Source of the DNA: Mycobacterium sp.
GTDB lineage: Bacteria; Actinomycetota; Actinomycetes; Mycobacteriales; Mycobacteriaceae
Direction: 5' to 3'
Assembly: GCA_019246375.1 (NCBI GenBank)
Contig: JAFAQO010000249.1
Span: 1 to 5,992, forward strand
Length of the DNA: 5,992 nt
Position 1 is the first letter of the stretch; each line of letters opens with the position of its first letter. Under the pieces are notes generated by a model. The model saw only the letters and a program-made list of their open reading frames with translations, did no database searches and was not told where the DNA came from. The position numbers were made by a program, and so were the translations under genes. This document shows, one piece after another, positions 1-5,992 of the stretch.

Positions 1-939
1 GTCGGCCTGGATTAGGCTGCGCGACGGGCACGTGCACACCTCGCCCTGGTTGAGGGCGAACATCGTGAACCCCTCGAGGGCCTTGTCCTGGAAATCGTCG
101 TTGGCGGCCATCACATCGGAGAAGAAGATGTTGGGGCTCTTGCCGCCGAGTTCGAGAGTGACCGGGATCAGGTTCTGCGAGGCGTACTGCATGATCAGCC
201 GCCCGGTAGTGGTCTCCCCGGTGAACGCGACCTTGGCGATCCGGTTGCTCGACGCCAACGGCTTGCCGGCCTCGGCGCCGAACCCGTTGACCACGTTGAC
301 GACCCCGGGCGGCAGCAGATCGGCGATCAGCGAAATCAAGTACAGCACCGATACCGGGGTCTGCTCGGCTGGTTTGAGCACCGCCGCGTTGCCGGCCGCC
401 AGCGCAGGCGCCAGCTTCCAGGTGGCCATCAGGATCGGGAAATTCCACGGAATGATCTGCCCCACCACACCCAACGGCTCGTGGAAGTGGTAGGCGACGG
501 TGTCGTCGTCGATCTGCGACAGCGAACCCTCCTGCGCGCGGATCGCCCCAGCGAAGTACCGGAAATGGTCTACCGCCAACGGCAGATCGGCGTTCAGCGC
601 CTCCCGGATCGGCTTGCCGTTGTCCCAGACTTCGGCCAGCGCCAGCGCCTGAAGGTTCTCCTCGATGCGGTCGGCGATCTTGTTGAGGATCACCGCCCGC
701 TCGGCGGGCGCGGTCTTGCCCCAGGCCGGCGCGGCGGCGTGCGCGGCGTCGAGCGCGTTGTCGATGTCGGCCTCGTCAGAACGCGCCACCTCACAGAATG
801 GCTGGCCGGTCACGGGCGTGGGGTTTTCGAAATAGCGGCCCTGCACCGGCGCCACCCAGTCGCCCCCGATGAAGTTGTCGTACCGGGACTCGTACGCCAT
901 CAGGGCCCCCGCGGAACCCGGACGTGCATAGACGGTCAT
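1..939 (-). CDS. NAD(P)-dependent aldehyde dehydrogenase, C-terminus cut off by the window edge
   Basis: The enzyme oxidises an aldehyde to its carboxylic acid with NAD(P)+, in the cytosol. The reading frame is open for 313 codons from an ATG at 939 and runs off position 1; family members have about 500 residues, so roughly 190 C-terminal residues are missing. Visible family signatures, in order, are PWNFP at 164-168 (Asn166 stabilises the thiohemiacetal), LKPAEQTP at 188-195 (cofactor-binding Lys189), the Rossmann glycine motif FTGETTTG at 239-246, LELGGKSPN at 262-270 with general base Glu263, and [11 protein letters not shown] at 297-307 with nucleophile Cys302. The [11 protein letters not shown] form, with a second Cys two residues on, is what I associate with AldB/ExaC-type acetaldehyde or alcohol-derived aldehyde dehydrogenases, but substrate is inferred only. 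The start is supported by an AGGAG seven bases upstream. It is divergent from the oligopeptidase gene, as in the remembered Rv0458/Rv0457c pair. No frameshift or missing active-site residue is seen. Confidence 0.95.
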   Translation of the reverse strand, partial: MTVYARPGSAGALMAYESRYDNFIGGDWVAPVQGRYFENPTPVTGQPFCEVARSDEADIDNALDAAHAAAPAWGKTAPAERAVILNKIADRIEENLQALALAEVWDNGKPIREALNADLPLAVDHFRYFAGAIRAQEGSLSQIDDDTVAYHFHEPLGVVGQIIPWNFPILMATWKLAPALAAGNAAVLKPAEQTPVSVLYLISLIADLLPPGVVNVVNGFGAEAGKPLASSNRIAKVAFTGETTTGRLIMQYASQNLIPVTLELGGKSPNIFFSDVMAANDDFQDKALEGFTMFALNQGEVCTCPSRSLIQAD

Positions 940-946
940 AGATCAG

Positions 947-952
947 CTCCTC
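947..952 (-). promoter_or_regulatory. Ribosome binding site of the aldehyde dehydrogenase gene
   Basis: Read on the minus strand the bases are GAGGAG, ending seven bases before the ATG at 939. This is a strong Shine-Dalgarno match at ideal spacing and fixes that ATG as the start. It contrasts with the divergent peptidase gene, which has no comparable site. Confidence 0.8.
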
Positions 953-960
953 GTCATTCC

Positions 961-971
961 CTGTAATACAG
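961..971. promoter_or_regulatory. Perfect palindrome CTGTAATACAG, possible GntR/FadR-type operator
   Basis: The site has 5-base arms CTGTA and TACAG around a central A, and lies between the two divergent genes. Its centre GTAATAC fits the GTa.tAC core of sites bound by FadR-subfamily GntR regulators; the outermost T/A of the full consensus are C and G here. It lies 22 bases upstream of the aldehyde dehydrogenase start, just outside its ribosome binding site, and 14 bases upstream of the peptidase GTG. A bound protein could therefore influence either gene. No regulator gene lies within the window. Regulator family and function are inference from the motif alone. Confidence 0.4.
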
Positions 972-991
972 GTCACAGTACCGCTGTGGCC
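971..991. promoter_or_regulatory. Imperfect inverted repeat in the divergent promoter region
   Basis: The arms GGTCACAG (971-978) and CTGTGGCC (984-991) pair at seven of eight positions around a five-base spacer. The right arm runs over the possible GTG start of the peptidase gene at 986. On the minus strand the left arm and spacer contain TACTGT (980-975), which fits the TANNNT form of a mycobacterial -10 element for the aldehyde dehydrogenase gene, but no convincing -35 box accompanies it. The repeat could be an operator overlapping that promoter, or a chance dyad in GC-rich sequence. Confidence 0.3.
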
Positions 992-3034
992 ACAATTGTT
1001 TTTATGAAGGCTTCCGCGACTTTCGAGTCCGGTGACGACCCGTACCTTTGGCTGGAGGACGTTGCGGGCGAGGACGCGCTGGACTGGGTGCGCGCGCACA
1101 ATGAACCGACGGTTTCGGAGTTCTGCGACGACGAGTTCCAGCGGATGCGGAGCGAGGCGCTCGAGGTGCTCGACACCGATGCCCGGATCCCGTATGTGCG
1201 CCGCCGCGGCGAGTTCCTCTACAACTTCTGGCGCGATGCGGCCAACCCGCGCGGCCTGTGGCGACGCACCACGCTCGAGAGCTACCGCAGCGATGACCCT
1301 GATTGGGATGTCCTGATCGATGTAGATGAATTGAGCCGCGCTGACAATCAGAACTGGGTCTGGGCCGGGGCGAGAGTCATCGAACCCGACCACACGCTCG
1401 CCCTGATCAGCCTGTCGCGCGGCGGCGCGGATGCCGCGATAGTGCGTGAATTCGACATGGCTGCACGCGAATTCGTCGCTGACGGTTTCGCCCTGCCGGA
1501 GGCCAAGACCGAGATCAGCTGGGCTGACCCCGATACGGTGCTGGTAGGCACCGACTTCGGCGCTGACTCGCTGACTGAATCGGGCTACCCGCGATTGGTC
1601 AAGCGATGGCGGCGCGGGCAACCACTGGCCGAAGCGGAGACGGTGTTCGCCGGGTCGCGCAGCGATGTCGTCGCGGCTGCGTCGGTGGACCGGACGCCCG
1701 GCTTCGAGCGCACCCTGCTGCGGCGGGCGCTGGACTTCTTCAACGACGAGGTCTACGAATTGCGCGGACCGGAACTGATCCGTATCGACGCCCCGACCGA
1801 CGCGACGGTCTCGGTACATCGAGAGTGGCTGCTGATCGAGCTGCGCTCCGAGTGGGCGACCGGCACCGCCACCTATCCCGCAGGCTCACTGCTGGCGGCC
1901 GACTACGACGAGTTTCTCGCCGGCACAGCAACCTTGCGCATGGTATTTGAACCCGACCAGCACACCTGCCTGTACCACTATGCCTGGACGCGGGACCGGC
2001 TTATCGTGGTCATGCTTGCCGACGTAGCCAGCCGCGTCGAGGTCGTCACACCCGGCAGCTGGCAGCGCGAACCGGTCAAAGACGTTCCACCCAATACCAA
2101 CACCGTAATCGCCGCAGCGGACGACACCGGCGATGAGATCTTCCTGGACTCCAGCGGATTCGACACGCCTTCCCGACTGCTGCACGGGTCTGTCGGCCAC
2201 CCGCTACGGCAGATCAAATCCGCCCCGGCCTTCTTCGACGCCGAAAACATCGGCATCAGTCAGCATTTCGTGGCATCGGACGACGGCACATCGATCCCGT
2301 ACTTCGTCGTGCGGCCAACCAACGCAACCGGCCCGGGCCCTACCCTGCTGAGCGGCTACGGCGGGTTCGAGCAGCCGATGACACCGGGATATGGCGGCGT
2401 GCTTGGCCGGTTGTGGCTGGCTCGGGGCGGCACCTATGTGCTGGCCAACATCCGCGGCGGCGGTGAGTACGGGCCCAGCTGGCACACCCAGGCGATGCGT
2501 GCGGGCCGGCACAAGGTGGCTGAGGACTTCGCCGCCGTCGCAGCCGATTTGGTCAACCGCGGCATCACCACGGTGCCCCAGCTCGGCGCCCGCGGCGGCA
2601 GCAACGGCGGGCTGCTGATGGGCGTCATGCTGACCAAATACCCACAGCTCTTCGGCGCACTGGTGTGCCAGGTACCGCTGCTCGACATGCGCCGTTTCCA
2701 CCTGCTGCTGGCCGGCGCGTCCTGGGTGGCCGAGTACGGCGATCCGGACGATCCCGATGATTGGGAATTCATCGCCGAATATTCGCCATACCAACATGTT
2801 TCGGCCGATGGCGAATACCCTCCGGTCCTGATGACCACGTCCACTCGCGACGACCGCGTGCATCCGGGACACGCCCGCAAGATGACCGCGGCACTGGAGG
2901 CCGCGGGGCAACGGGTGTGGTACTACGAGAACATAGAGGGCGGGCACGCCGGCGCAGCCGACAATGCGCAGACCGCGTTCAAAGAGGCGCTGTGTTTTTC
3001 GTTCCTGCACCGGGTGCTGGGTGGCTCAAACTAG
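986..3034 (+). CDS. Prolyl oligopeptidase family (S9) serine peptidase
   Basis: This is a cytosolic serine peptidase expected to cleave short peptides, classically after proline; its true specificity is not visible. It has 682 residues from GTG 986, close to the usual 670-710. DDPYLWLED at 17-25 is the typical N-terminal entry of the family. The middle, about 65-410, corresponds to the beta-propeller that limits substrate size. The alpha/beta-hydrolase domain follows: SGYGGF at 456-461 (oxyanion-hole Tyr458), NIRGGGEYG at 488-496, nucleophile Ser539 in GGSNGG, the acid in DDRV at 622-625, and His654 in EGGHAGA. The triad is complete. No signal peptide or membrane helix is present. The start is uncertain: neither GTG 986 nor ATG 1004 (676 residues) has a clear ribosome binding site, and conserved sequence begins only after both. 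It is divergent from the aldehyde dehydrogenase gene, converges on the MFS gene, and matches the remembered Rv0457c. Confidence 0.93.
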   Translation: MATIVFMKASATFESGDDPYLWLEDVAGEDALDWVRAHNEPTVSEFCDDEFQRMRSEALEVLDTDARIPYVRRRGEFLYNFWRDAANPRGLWRRTTLESYRSDDPDWDVLIDVDELSRADNQNWVWAGARVIEPDHTLALISLSRGGADAAIVREFDMAAREFVADGFALPEAKTEISWADPDTVLVGTDFGADSLTESGYPRLVKRWRRGQPLAEAETVFAGSRSDVVAAASVDRTPGFERTLLRRALDFFNDEVYELRGPELIRIDAPTDATVSVHREWLLIELRSEWATGTATYPAGSLLAADYDEFLAGTATLRMVFEPDQHTCLYHYAWTRDRLIVVMLADVASRVEVVTPGSWQREPVKDVPPNTNTVIAAADDTGDEIFLDSSGFDTPSRLLHGSVGHPLRQIKSAPAFFDAENIGISQHFVASDDGTSIPYFVVRPTNATGPGPTLLSGYGGFEQPMTPGYGGVLGRLWLARGGTYVLANIRGGGEYGPSWHTQAMRAGRHKVAEDFAAVAADLVNRGITTVPQLGARGGSNGGLLMGVMLTKYPQLFGALVCQVPLLDMRRFHLLLAGASWVAEYGDPDDPDDWEFIAEYSPYQHVSADGEYPPVLMTTSTRDDRVHPGHARKMTAALEAAGQRVWYYENIEGGHAGAADNAQTAFKEALCFSFLHRVLGGSN

Positions 3035-3056
3035 TGCGCCCGGCGAGGTCGGTGCG

Positions 3057-3074
3057 GCCGTGAGCTTTCACGGC
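3057..3074. terminator. Hairpin between convergent genes, candidate bidirectional terminator
   Basis: GCCGTGA (3057-3063) and TCACGGC (3068-3074) form a perfect 7-bp stem with a four-base loop. It starts 22 bases after the peptidase stop and includes the MFS stop codon at 3068-3070. No T-run follows on either strand, so it is not a classical intrinsic terminator; U-less hairpins have been proposed as terminators in mycobacteria. Its place between converging genes supports the reading, but its termination activity is inference. Confidence 0.45.
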
Positions 3075-4279
3075 GTGGCAGTGGCCGAACTCATCACCCG
3101 GGCGGAGGCGCGGATCGGGAGGAACGGCAGCGCCGCCAGCGGGAACAAGCCGGAGACCGCGAACGCCAGCGGGTAACCGGCAGCGGTGATCAGTGCGCCG
3201 AACACCGGAGGCCCGATCGCGACGGTCAGCCGCTCGACGACGTTCTGCGCGCCCAGTGCGCGTCCGCTCCAGAATGGTCCGGCGAACTCTGGGACCGTGG
3301 TGAACGGCAATCCGTTGTCGCCTGTAATCGCCGATGCGACAACCATCATCGCCACGGCAAGTGGCCACCCCAGCTGATCGGTCAACGCCAGCATCATCAT
3401 GGTCAGTGCGGTGGCGCCGGCGATCACCTGAAGCGGCCGCATTCGCGAGCCGACCCGATCCGACCATCGGCCGGCAACGGCGCGTGCCAGCGCGCCGAGC
3501 AGCTGCCCCGCGCCGACCAACGCAGCCGCCCATGCCATCGACAAACCGTGCTTCTCCATGAACCAGACCAGCATGAACGTCAACACCACTGGTTGCGGCA
3601 CCATCAGCAGCGCCGACGCGGCGTGAATTCGCCACAGCACGGCCGTGCCACGGTACGGGTTGGCCAGTTGCTGATGATCAGCCGCTGTTAGTGTCGGGCG
3701 GGGCGGATCATGTACCCCCAGAGCGCACGCCGCCGCCGACACCGCGCAGATCGCCGCCGGGAACAACAGCGCCACCCCGAAGTTGCGCTTGCCCAACTCG
3801 GGTATCACTAGAGCCCCGACCGCAATTCCCAAAGGTTGCGCGGTCTGACGGATTCCCATCGCGAAAGCTCGTTGGTGCGACGGGAACCAACCGGTGACCA
3901 GTCGGCCGCCCGCCGTTAGGCTGCTGGCGGCGGCCATGCCGCCGAGAAAAAGACAGATCCCCACCGCCATCATCGAGTGCACCGATGCAGCGGCCCACGC
4001 CGCGGCTGCGGTCAGCGCCAAGCCGACCGTGAGCACGATCCGCTCGCCGACCCGATCGAGCAGGTAACCCCAGGGCAGCAAAGTCAATACCATGCCGAAG
4101 TTCGGCAACGACGCTAACAGACCGCCCTCCGGCAGGCCCACGCCGTGCTGGGCTTGCAGCGCTGGGATCAGGAAGGCGACACCGTTGATGAAAACGTTGG
4201 CGCACAACGTCGCAATCAGCGAGATGGCTAGCATCGACCAGCGCCTGGTGGTGCTGACCAATTCCATTTCCGTCGTCAC
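3068..4279 (-). CDS. Major facilitator superfamily (MFS) transporter
   Basis: This is a predicted secondary transporter in the cytoplasmic membrane, 403 residues, the normal size for a 12-helix MFS protein. The helices fall into two bundles joined by a hydrophilic central loop at about 189-215 (HDPPRPTLTAADHQQ onward). The MFS loop 2-3 signature is clear in the first half as GYLLDRVGER (71-80) and is repeated in the second half as GRWSDRVGSR (270-279). GIRQTAQPLG at 142-151 carries an in-membrane Arg144 seen in several MFS subfamilies. The substrate and direction of transport cannot be told. The GTG start at 4279 overlaps the TGA of the upstream membrane gene by four bases (GTGA), which favours it; an ATG at 4267 (399 residues) is the alternative. 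Neither has a strong ribosome binding site, which fits translational coupling. It is the last gene of the three-gene minus-strand operon. Confidence 0.9.
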   Translation of the reverse strand: MTTEMELVSTTRRWSMLAISLIATLCANVFINGVAFLIPALQAQHGVGLPEGGLLASLPNFGMVLTLLPWGYLLDRVGERIVLTVGLALTAAAAWAAASVHSMMAVGICLFLGGMAAASSLTAGGRLVTGWFPSHQRAFAMGIRQTAQPLGIAVGALVIPELGKRNFGVALLFPAAICAVSAAACALGVHDPPRPTLTAADHQQLANPYRGTAVLWRIHAASALLMVPQPVVLTFMLVWFMEKHGLSMAWAAALVGAGQLLGALARAVAGRWSDRVGSRMRPLQVIAGATALTMMMLALTDQLGWPLAVAMMVVASAITGDNGLPFTTVPEFAGPFWSGRALGAQNVVERLTVAIGPPVFGALITAAGYPLAFAVSGLFPLAALPFLPIRASARVMSSATATP

Positions 4280-4797
4280 TTGTTCGCGCTTTCAGCCGAG
4301 TTGGTGTTGTGCAGGCGAGCGGTCGCGAGGCGAGTCGCGTAGACGAGGGCACTGGCGCCGAACATTGCGCCGGTGAGCATCACCCAGCGGCCGAGGAAGG
4401 GTTGCTGGGTGAGTCCGGTATCTTCGGAATACAGCGATGCGCCCTGTCGAACGATGCCAGGAAAAAAGATGAGCAGAAGTAGCCCTGACCCAAGAGCGGG
4501 CACCCTCAGGTAGTTGCGCACCGGGACAACCGGTTCATGGCGGCGTCGCTTGCCAGAGATGCCGAGAAGTCGGTCGACGACTGAATACATTGGAAACAGC
4601 ACAAGGTCGTGGGCCACGATCGCCGCGGCAAACCAGACCGCCATCGATTTCCACCACACGCCTTCCGGTTTCCACAGGGTCGCCGGCTTGGCCGTGATCA
4701 GCAGGTAGCCCAGCAGCGCGAAGCCGGCCAGCATCGTGAGCAGGTGCAACGGACTGGAACCATAGAGCCGGCGGACGCCGGTACGCAGCAGTCGCAT
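4276..4797 (-). CDS. Small four-helix membrane protein, Rv0219-like, function unknown
   Basis: It has 173 residues from ATG 4797, with four hydrophobic segments at about 17-36, 50-75, 98-116 and 137-158. Helix 2 carries an unusual polar pair, His63-Asp64, in AAAIVAHDLVLFPMY; a basic cytoplasmic-looking loop (GKRRRHE, 82-88) follows. No catalytic or cofactor motif is recognised. From memory it resembles Rv0219 of M. tuberculosis, about the same length, which also directly follows the oxidoreductase gene Rv0218; the lasting pairing suggests a partner or assembly role for that enzyme, which is inference. The ATG start is chosen because it lies one base after the preceding TGA and has GAGAAG seven bases upstream; a TTG at 4818 would add seven residues but lacks such a site. 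Its own stop overlaps the MFS start. Confidence 0.85.
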   Translation of the reverse strand: MRLLRTGVRRLYGSSPLHLLTMLAGFALLGYLLITAKPATLWKPEGVWWKSMAVWFAAAIVAHDLVLFPMYSVVDRLLGISGKRRRHEPVVPVRNYLRVPALGSGLLLLIFFPGIVRQGASLYSEDTGLTQQPFLGRWVMLTGAMFGASALVYATRLATARLHNTNSAESANK

Positions 4798-4798
4798 A

Positions 4799-5992
4799 TC
4801 AATACTTCTCAAAGTCAATGGATTTCACCCATTTGGTGTTGTGCACGCCGGGCAGCGCAGGAACGACGATCCGCGCCGGATAGCCATGGTCGAGTGACAA
4901 CTCCGCGCCGTTGACCCGCAACGCCAGCAGCGAATCTGGATGCGCGATCTGGTTCGCCTGCAGTGTTGCGGTGTTGAAGTAGCCCTTGCGTCCCAGCGAT
5001 CCCACTCGCGCGGACAGCGGTGCCGTCACTCCCGCCAGTGCGGCCAGATCGCCCAGCCGCACCCCGCTCCACGTCTGGACGGTGGACCAGCCCTGCACAC
5101 AGGCGATCGGCAACCGTGCACTGTGTTGGGGCATCGCGGTCAGCTGGTTGCGATCTAGCACCAGCGGCGCCGGTCCGCCGCTCAATGTCAAGCTCCAGCT
5201 GGCACCGACCTCGTGTTGGTCGACGCCGACACCCCTGGCTGTCTTATTAATTCGGAAGTCGTTGGGACCGGCACCAGTCGTGTCCCCCGTAGGCAGCATC
5301 AAGGGAAAGTGGCGTGCGACACCGCCGATCGTCTGCCCCGCGGTGACCAGCGCCGTCAGCAGCACGCCACCGCCAACCAGCCCAATGGCACCGCGACGGC
5401 TCATCGTCGCGGGTGCCGGGTGGTCCGCAACCAGCCCGTCGGGGTCAGGAGGCTCCTGCTGGGTATCAAAAGTGCTGGCACGAAACCCTTTTCGTATTGG
5501 CATCCACCGCGGACCGCGGATCATCACCGGAATCTTGATGGTGGTGTGCATCAGAAACTCGGCGATGAAAACCCAGGCGCCGTAGTAGTGGGCCGGGAAG
5601 AAACTGAACCCGAAGATGTAGTCGTACTGAATGTAGAGAACGCCGGTGGCCATCTCGAACAAGACACCCCCGACAAGCATGGCAATCGACAACCGCTCCA
5701 GCACTTGCGCGATCGACCGGCTCGGTGGCCAGGCGAACAGCCGCGGGATCACCGACCACAGCTTGGCCAACACCACTGGAATAGGCACCAGACCCAGCCC
5801 GACGTGTAAACCCTGGCTGACGCGATACAGCCAAACCGGGCGAGTAGGCCAGTCGAACGTGGGTAGTTTGAGCCATCCCACATGGGTAGGGAGCGCTTGG
5901 CCGAACTGCGGCCCGTAGGCGATATAGGACGCCAACCCGGTCAGGATCACAACCGGCAACGCCGCCAATAGCACGAGACCGAACACTGATGT
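4799..5992 (-). CDS. Membrane heme/molybdopterin oxidoreductase, Rv0218-like, N-terminus cut off by the window edge
   Basis: The frame is open from the right edge (codons ACA, TCA before GTG 5986) to TGA at 4799-4801, giving 397 visible residues; recalled Rv0218 has about 442, so about 45 N-terminal residues lie outside. Residues below count from GTG 5986. Four hydrophobic helices (about 2-22, 54-78, 97-120, 133-156) resemble a b-type cytochrome membrane module; His61 and His147 are candidate heme ligands. A hydrophilic linker follows, then MSRRGAIGL (195-203) and a weakly hydrophobic segment to about 220, typical of a Tat signal. Residues about 240-395 are a sulfite-oxidase-type molybdopterin domain, with Cys296 in LPIACVQGW as likely Mo ligand and the C-terminal LDHGYPARIVVP (365-376). 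The Mo domain should lie outside the membrane and exchange electrons with the heme module. The substrate is unknown. It is the first visible gene of the three-gene operon; its promoter is outside the window. Confidence 0.9.
   Translation of the reverse strand, partial: TSVFGLVLLAALPVVILTGLASYIAYGPQFGQALPTHVGWLKLPTFDWPTRPVWLYRVSQGLHVGLGLVPIPVVLAKLWSVIPRLFAWPPSRSIAQVLERLSIAMLVGGVLFEMATGVLYIQYDYIFGFSFFPAHYYGAWVFIAEFLMHTTIKIPVMIRGPRWMPIRKGFRASTFDTQQEPPDPDGLVADHPAPATMSRRGAIGLVGGGVLLTALVTAGQTIGGVARHFPLMLPTGDTTGAGPNDFRINKTARGVGVDQHEVGASWSLTLSGGPAPLVLDRNQLTAMPQHSARLPIACVQGWSTVQTWSGVRLGDLAALAGVTAPLSARVGSLGRKGYFNTATLQANQIAHPDSLLALRVNGAELSLDHGYPARIVVPALPGVHNTKWVKSIDFEKY
4805..4810 (-). promoter_or_regulatory. 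Ribosome binding site deciding the start of the four-helix membrane protein
   Basis: On the minus strand the bases read GAGAAG, seven bases before ATG 4797 and inside the last codons of the oxidoreductase gene. The stop and start are arranged TGA-T-ATG. This supports ATG 4797 over the upstream TTG 4818 and suggests that ribosomes finishing the first gene restart on the second. Confidence 0.65.

Noticed and set aside
791..1819. A 342-codon open frame on the minus strand across the divergent promoter region
   Set aside because: It overlaps the aldehyde dehydrogenase start in another frame and is antisense to the peptidase gene. Its translation is Arg/Val/Ala-rich low-information sequence with no recognisable family, as expected for a shadow in GC-rich DNA.
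2204..3010. A 268-codon open frame antisense to the catalytic domain of the oligopeptidase
   Set aside because: The plus-strand frame carries the complete S9 catalytic motifs. The antisense product has no domain and no ribosome binding site that I can support.
4798..4818. TTG at 4818 as the start of the four-helix membrane protein
   Set aside because: The ATG at 4797 has GAGAAG at seven bases and follows the preceding stop by one base. The seven extra residues would come from a rare start codon without a suitable ribosome binding site.
5241..5256. Short AT-rich patch (ttattaatt) in a GC-rich gene, considered as a promoter or insertion scar
   Set aside because: It codes in frame for residues near the start of the molybdopterin domain (around 245-250), with no frame change, repeat or -35/-10 pair around it.
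4986..5585. A 199-codon plus-strand frame opposite the oxidoreductase gene
   Set aside because: It is a shadow of the molybdopterin domain gene, with Pro/Ser/Arg-rich sequence and no family signature.
5984..5986. GTG at 5986 as the true start of the oxidoreductase
   Set aside because: The frame stays open to the right edge, the GTG falls at the beginning of the first membrane helix, and the recalled homologue is about 45 residues longer, so it is read as an internal valine.

Overview
The window is about 6 kb of compact, GC-rich actinobacterial DNA that looks mycobacterial. The protein families, the gene order around the aldehyde dehydrogenase/oligopeptidase pair, and the oxidoreductase followed by a four-helix protein all recall M. 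tuberculosis Rv0458-Rv0457c and Rv0218-Rv0219. Those names come from memory, not from a search. No RNA gene, insertion sequence, CRISPR array or phage feature is visible. About 98 percent of the window is coding, and no gap without a gene exceeds about 50 bases.

Left part (1-3034): two divergently transcribed genes share a 46-base intergenic region. On the minus strand is an NAD(P)-dependent aldehyde dehydrogenase whose C-terminal part runs off the left edge; its catalytic Cys302 is just inside the window. On the plus strand is a complete cytosolic serine oligopeptidase of the prolyl oligopeptidase (S9) family. The gap holds two adjacent palindromes. One of them, CTGTAATACAG, has the GTa.tAC core typical of operators bound by FadR-type GntR regulators.

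Right part (3068-5992): three minus-strand genes are packed like an operon, transcribed from beyond the right edge towards the left. The first is a membrane oxidoreductase, cut at its N-terminus, with four visible helices of a heme-b-type membrane module, then a twin-arginine fifth helix, then a sulfite-oxidase-type molybdopterin domain. The second is a small four-helix membrane protein starting one base after the first gene's stop. The third is a 12-helix MFS transporter whose GTG start overlaps the second gene's TGA by 4 bases. This spacing implies translational coupling and a shared role, plausibly an extracytoplasmic redox enzyme with a membrane partner and a transporter for a related small molecule. 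The substrate cannot be read from sequence.

The peptidase and MFS genes converge on a 33-base gap. A perfect 7-bp hairpin there covers the MFS stop codon and could terminate transcription from both sides. As I recall the M. tuberculosis layout, this gap joins two loci that are far apart in that genome. The most notable points are the internal Tat-type segment in a polytopic heme/molybdenum protein, the MFS gene coupled to it, and the palindromes in the divergent promoter region. I see no clearly novel system; these are known families in a partly unusual arrangement.
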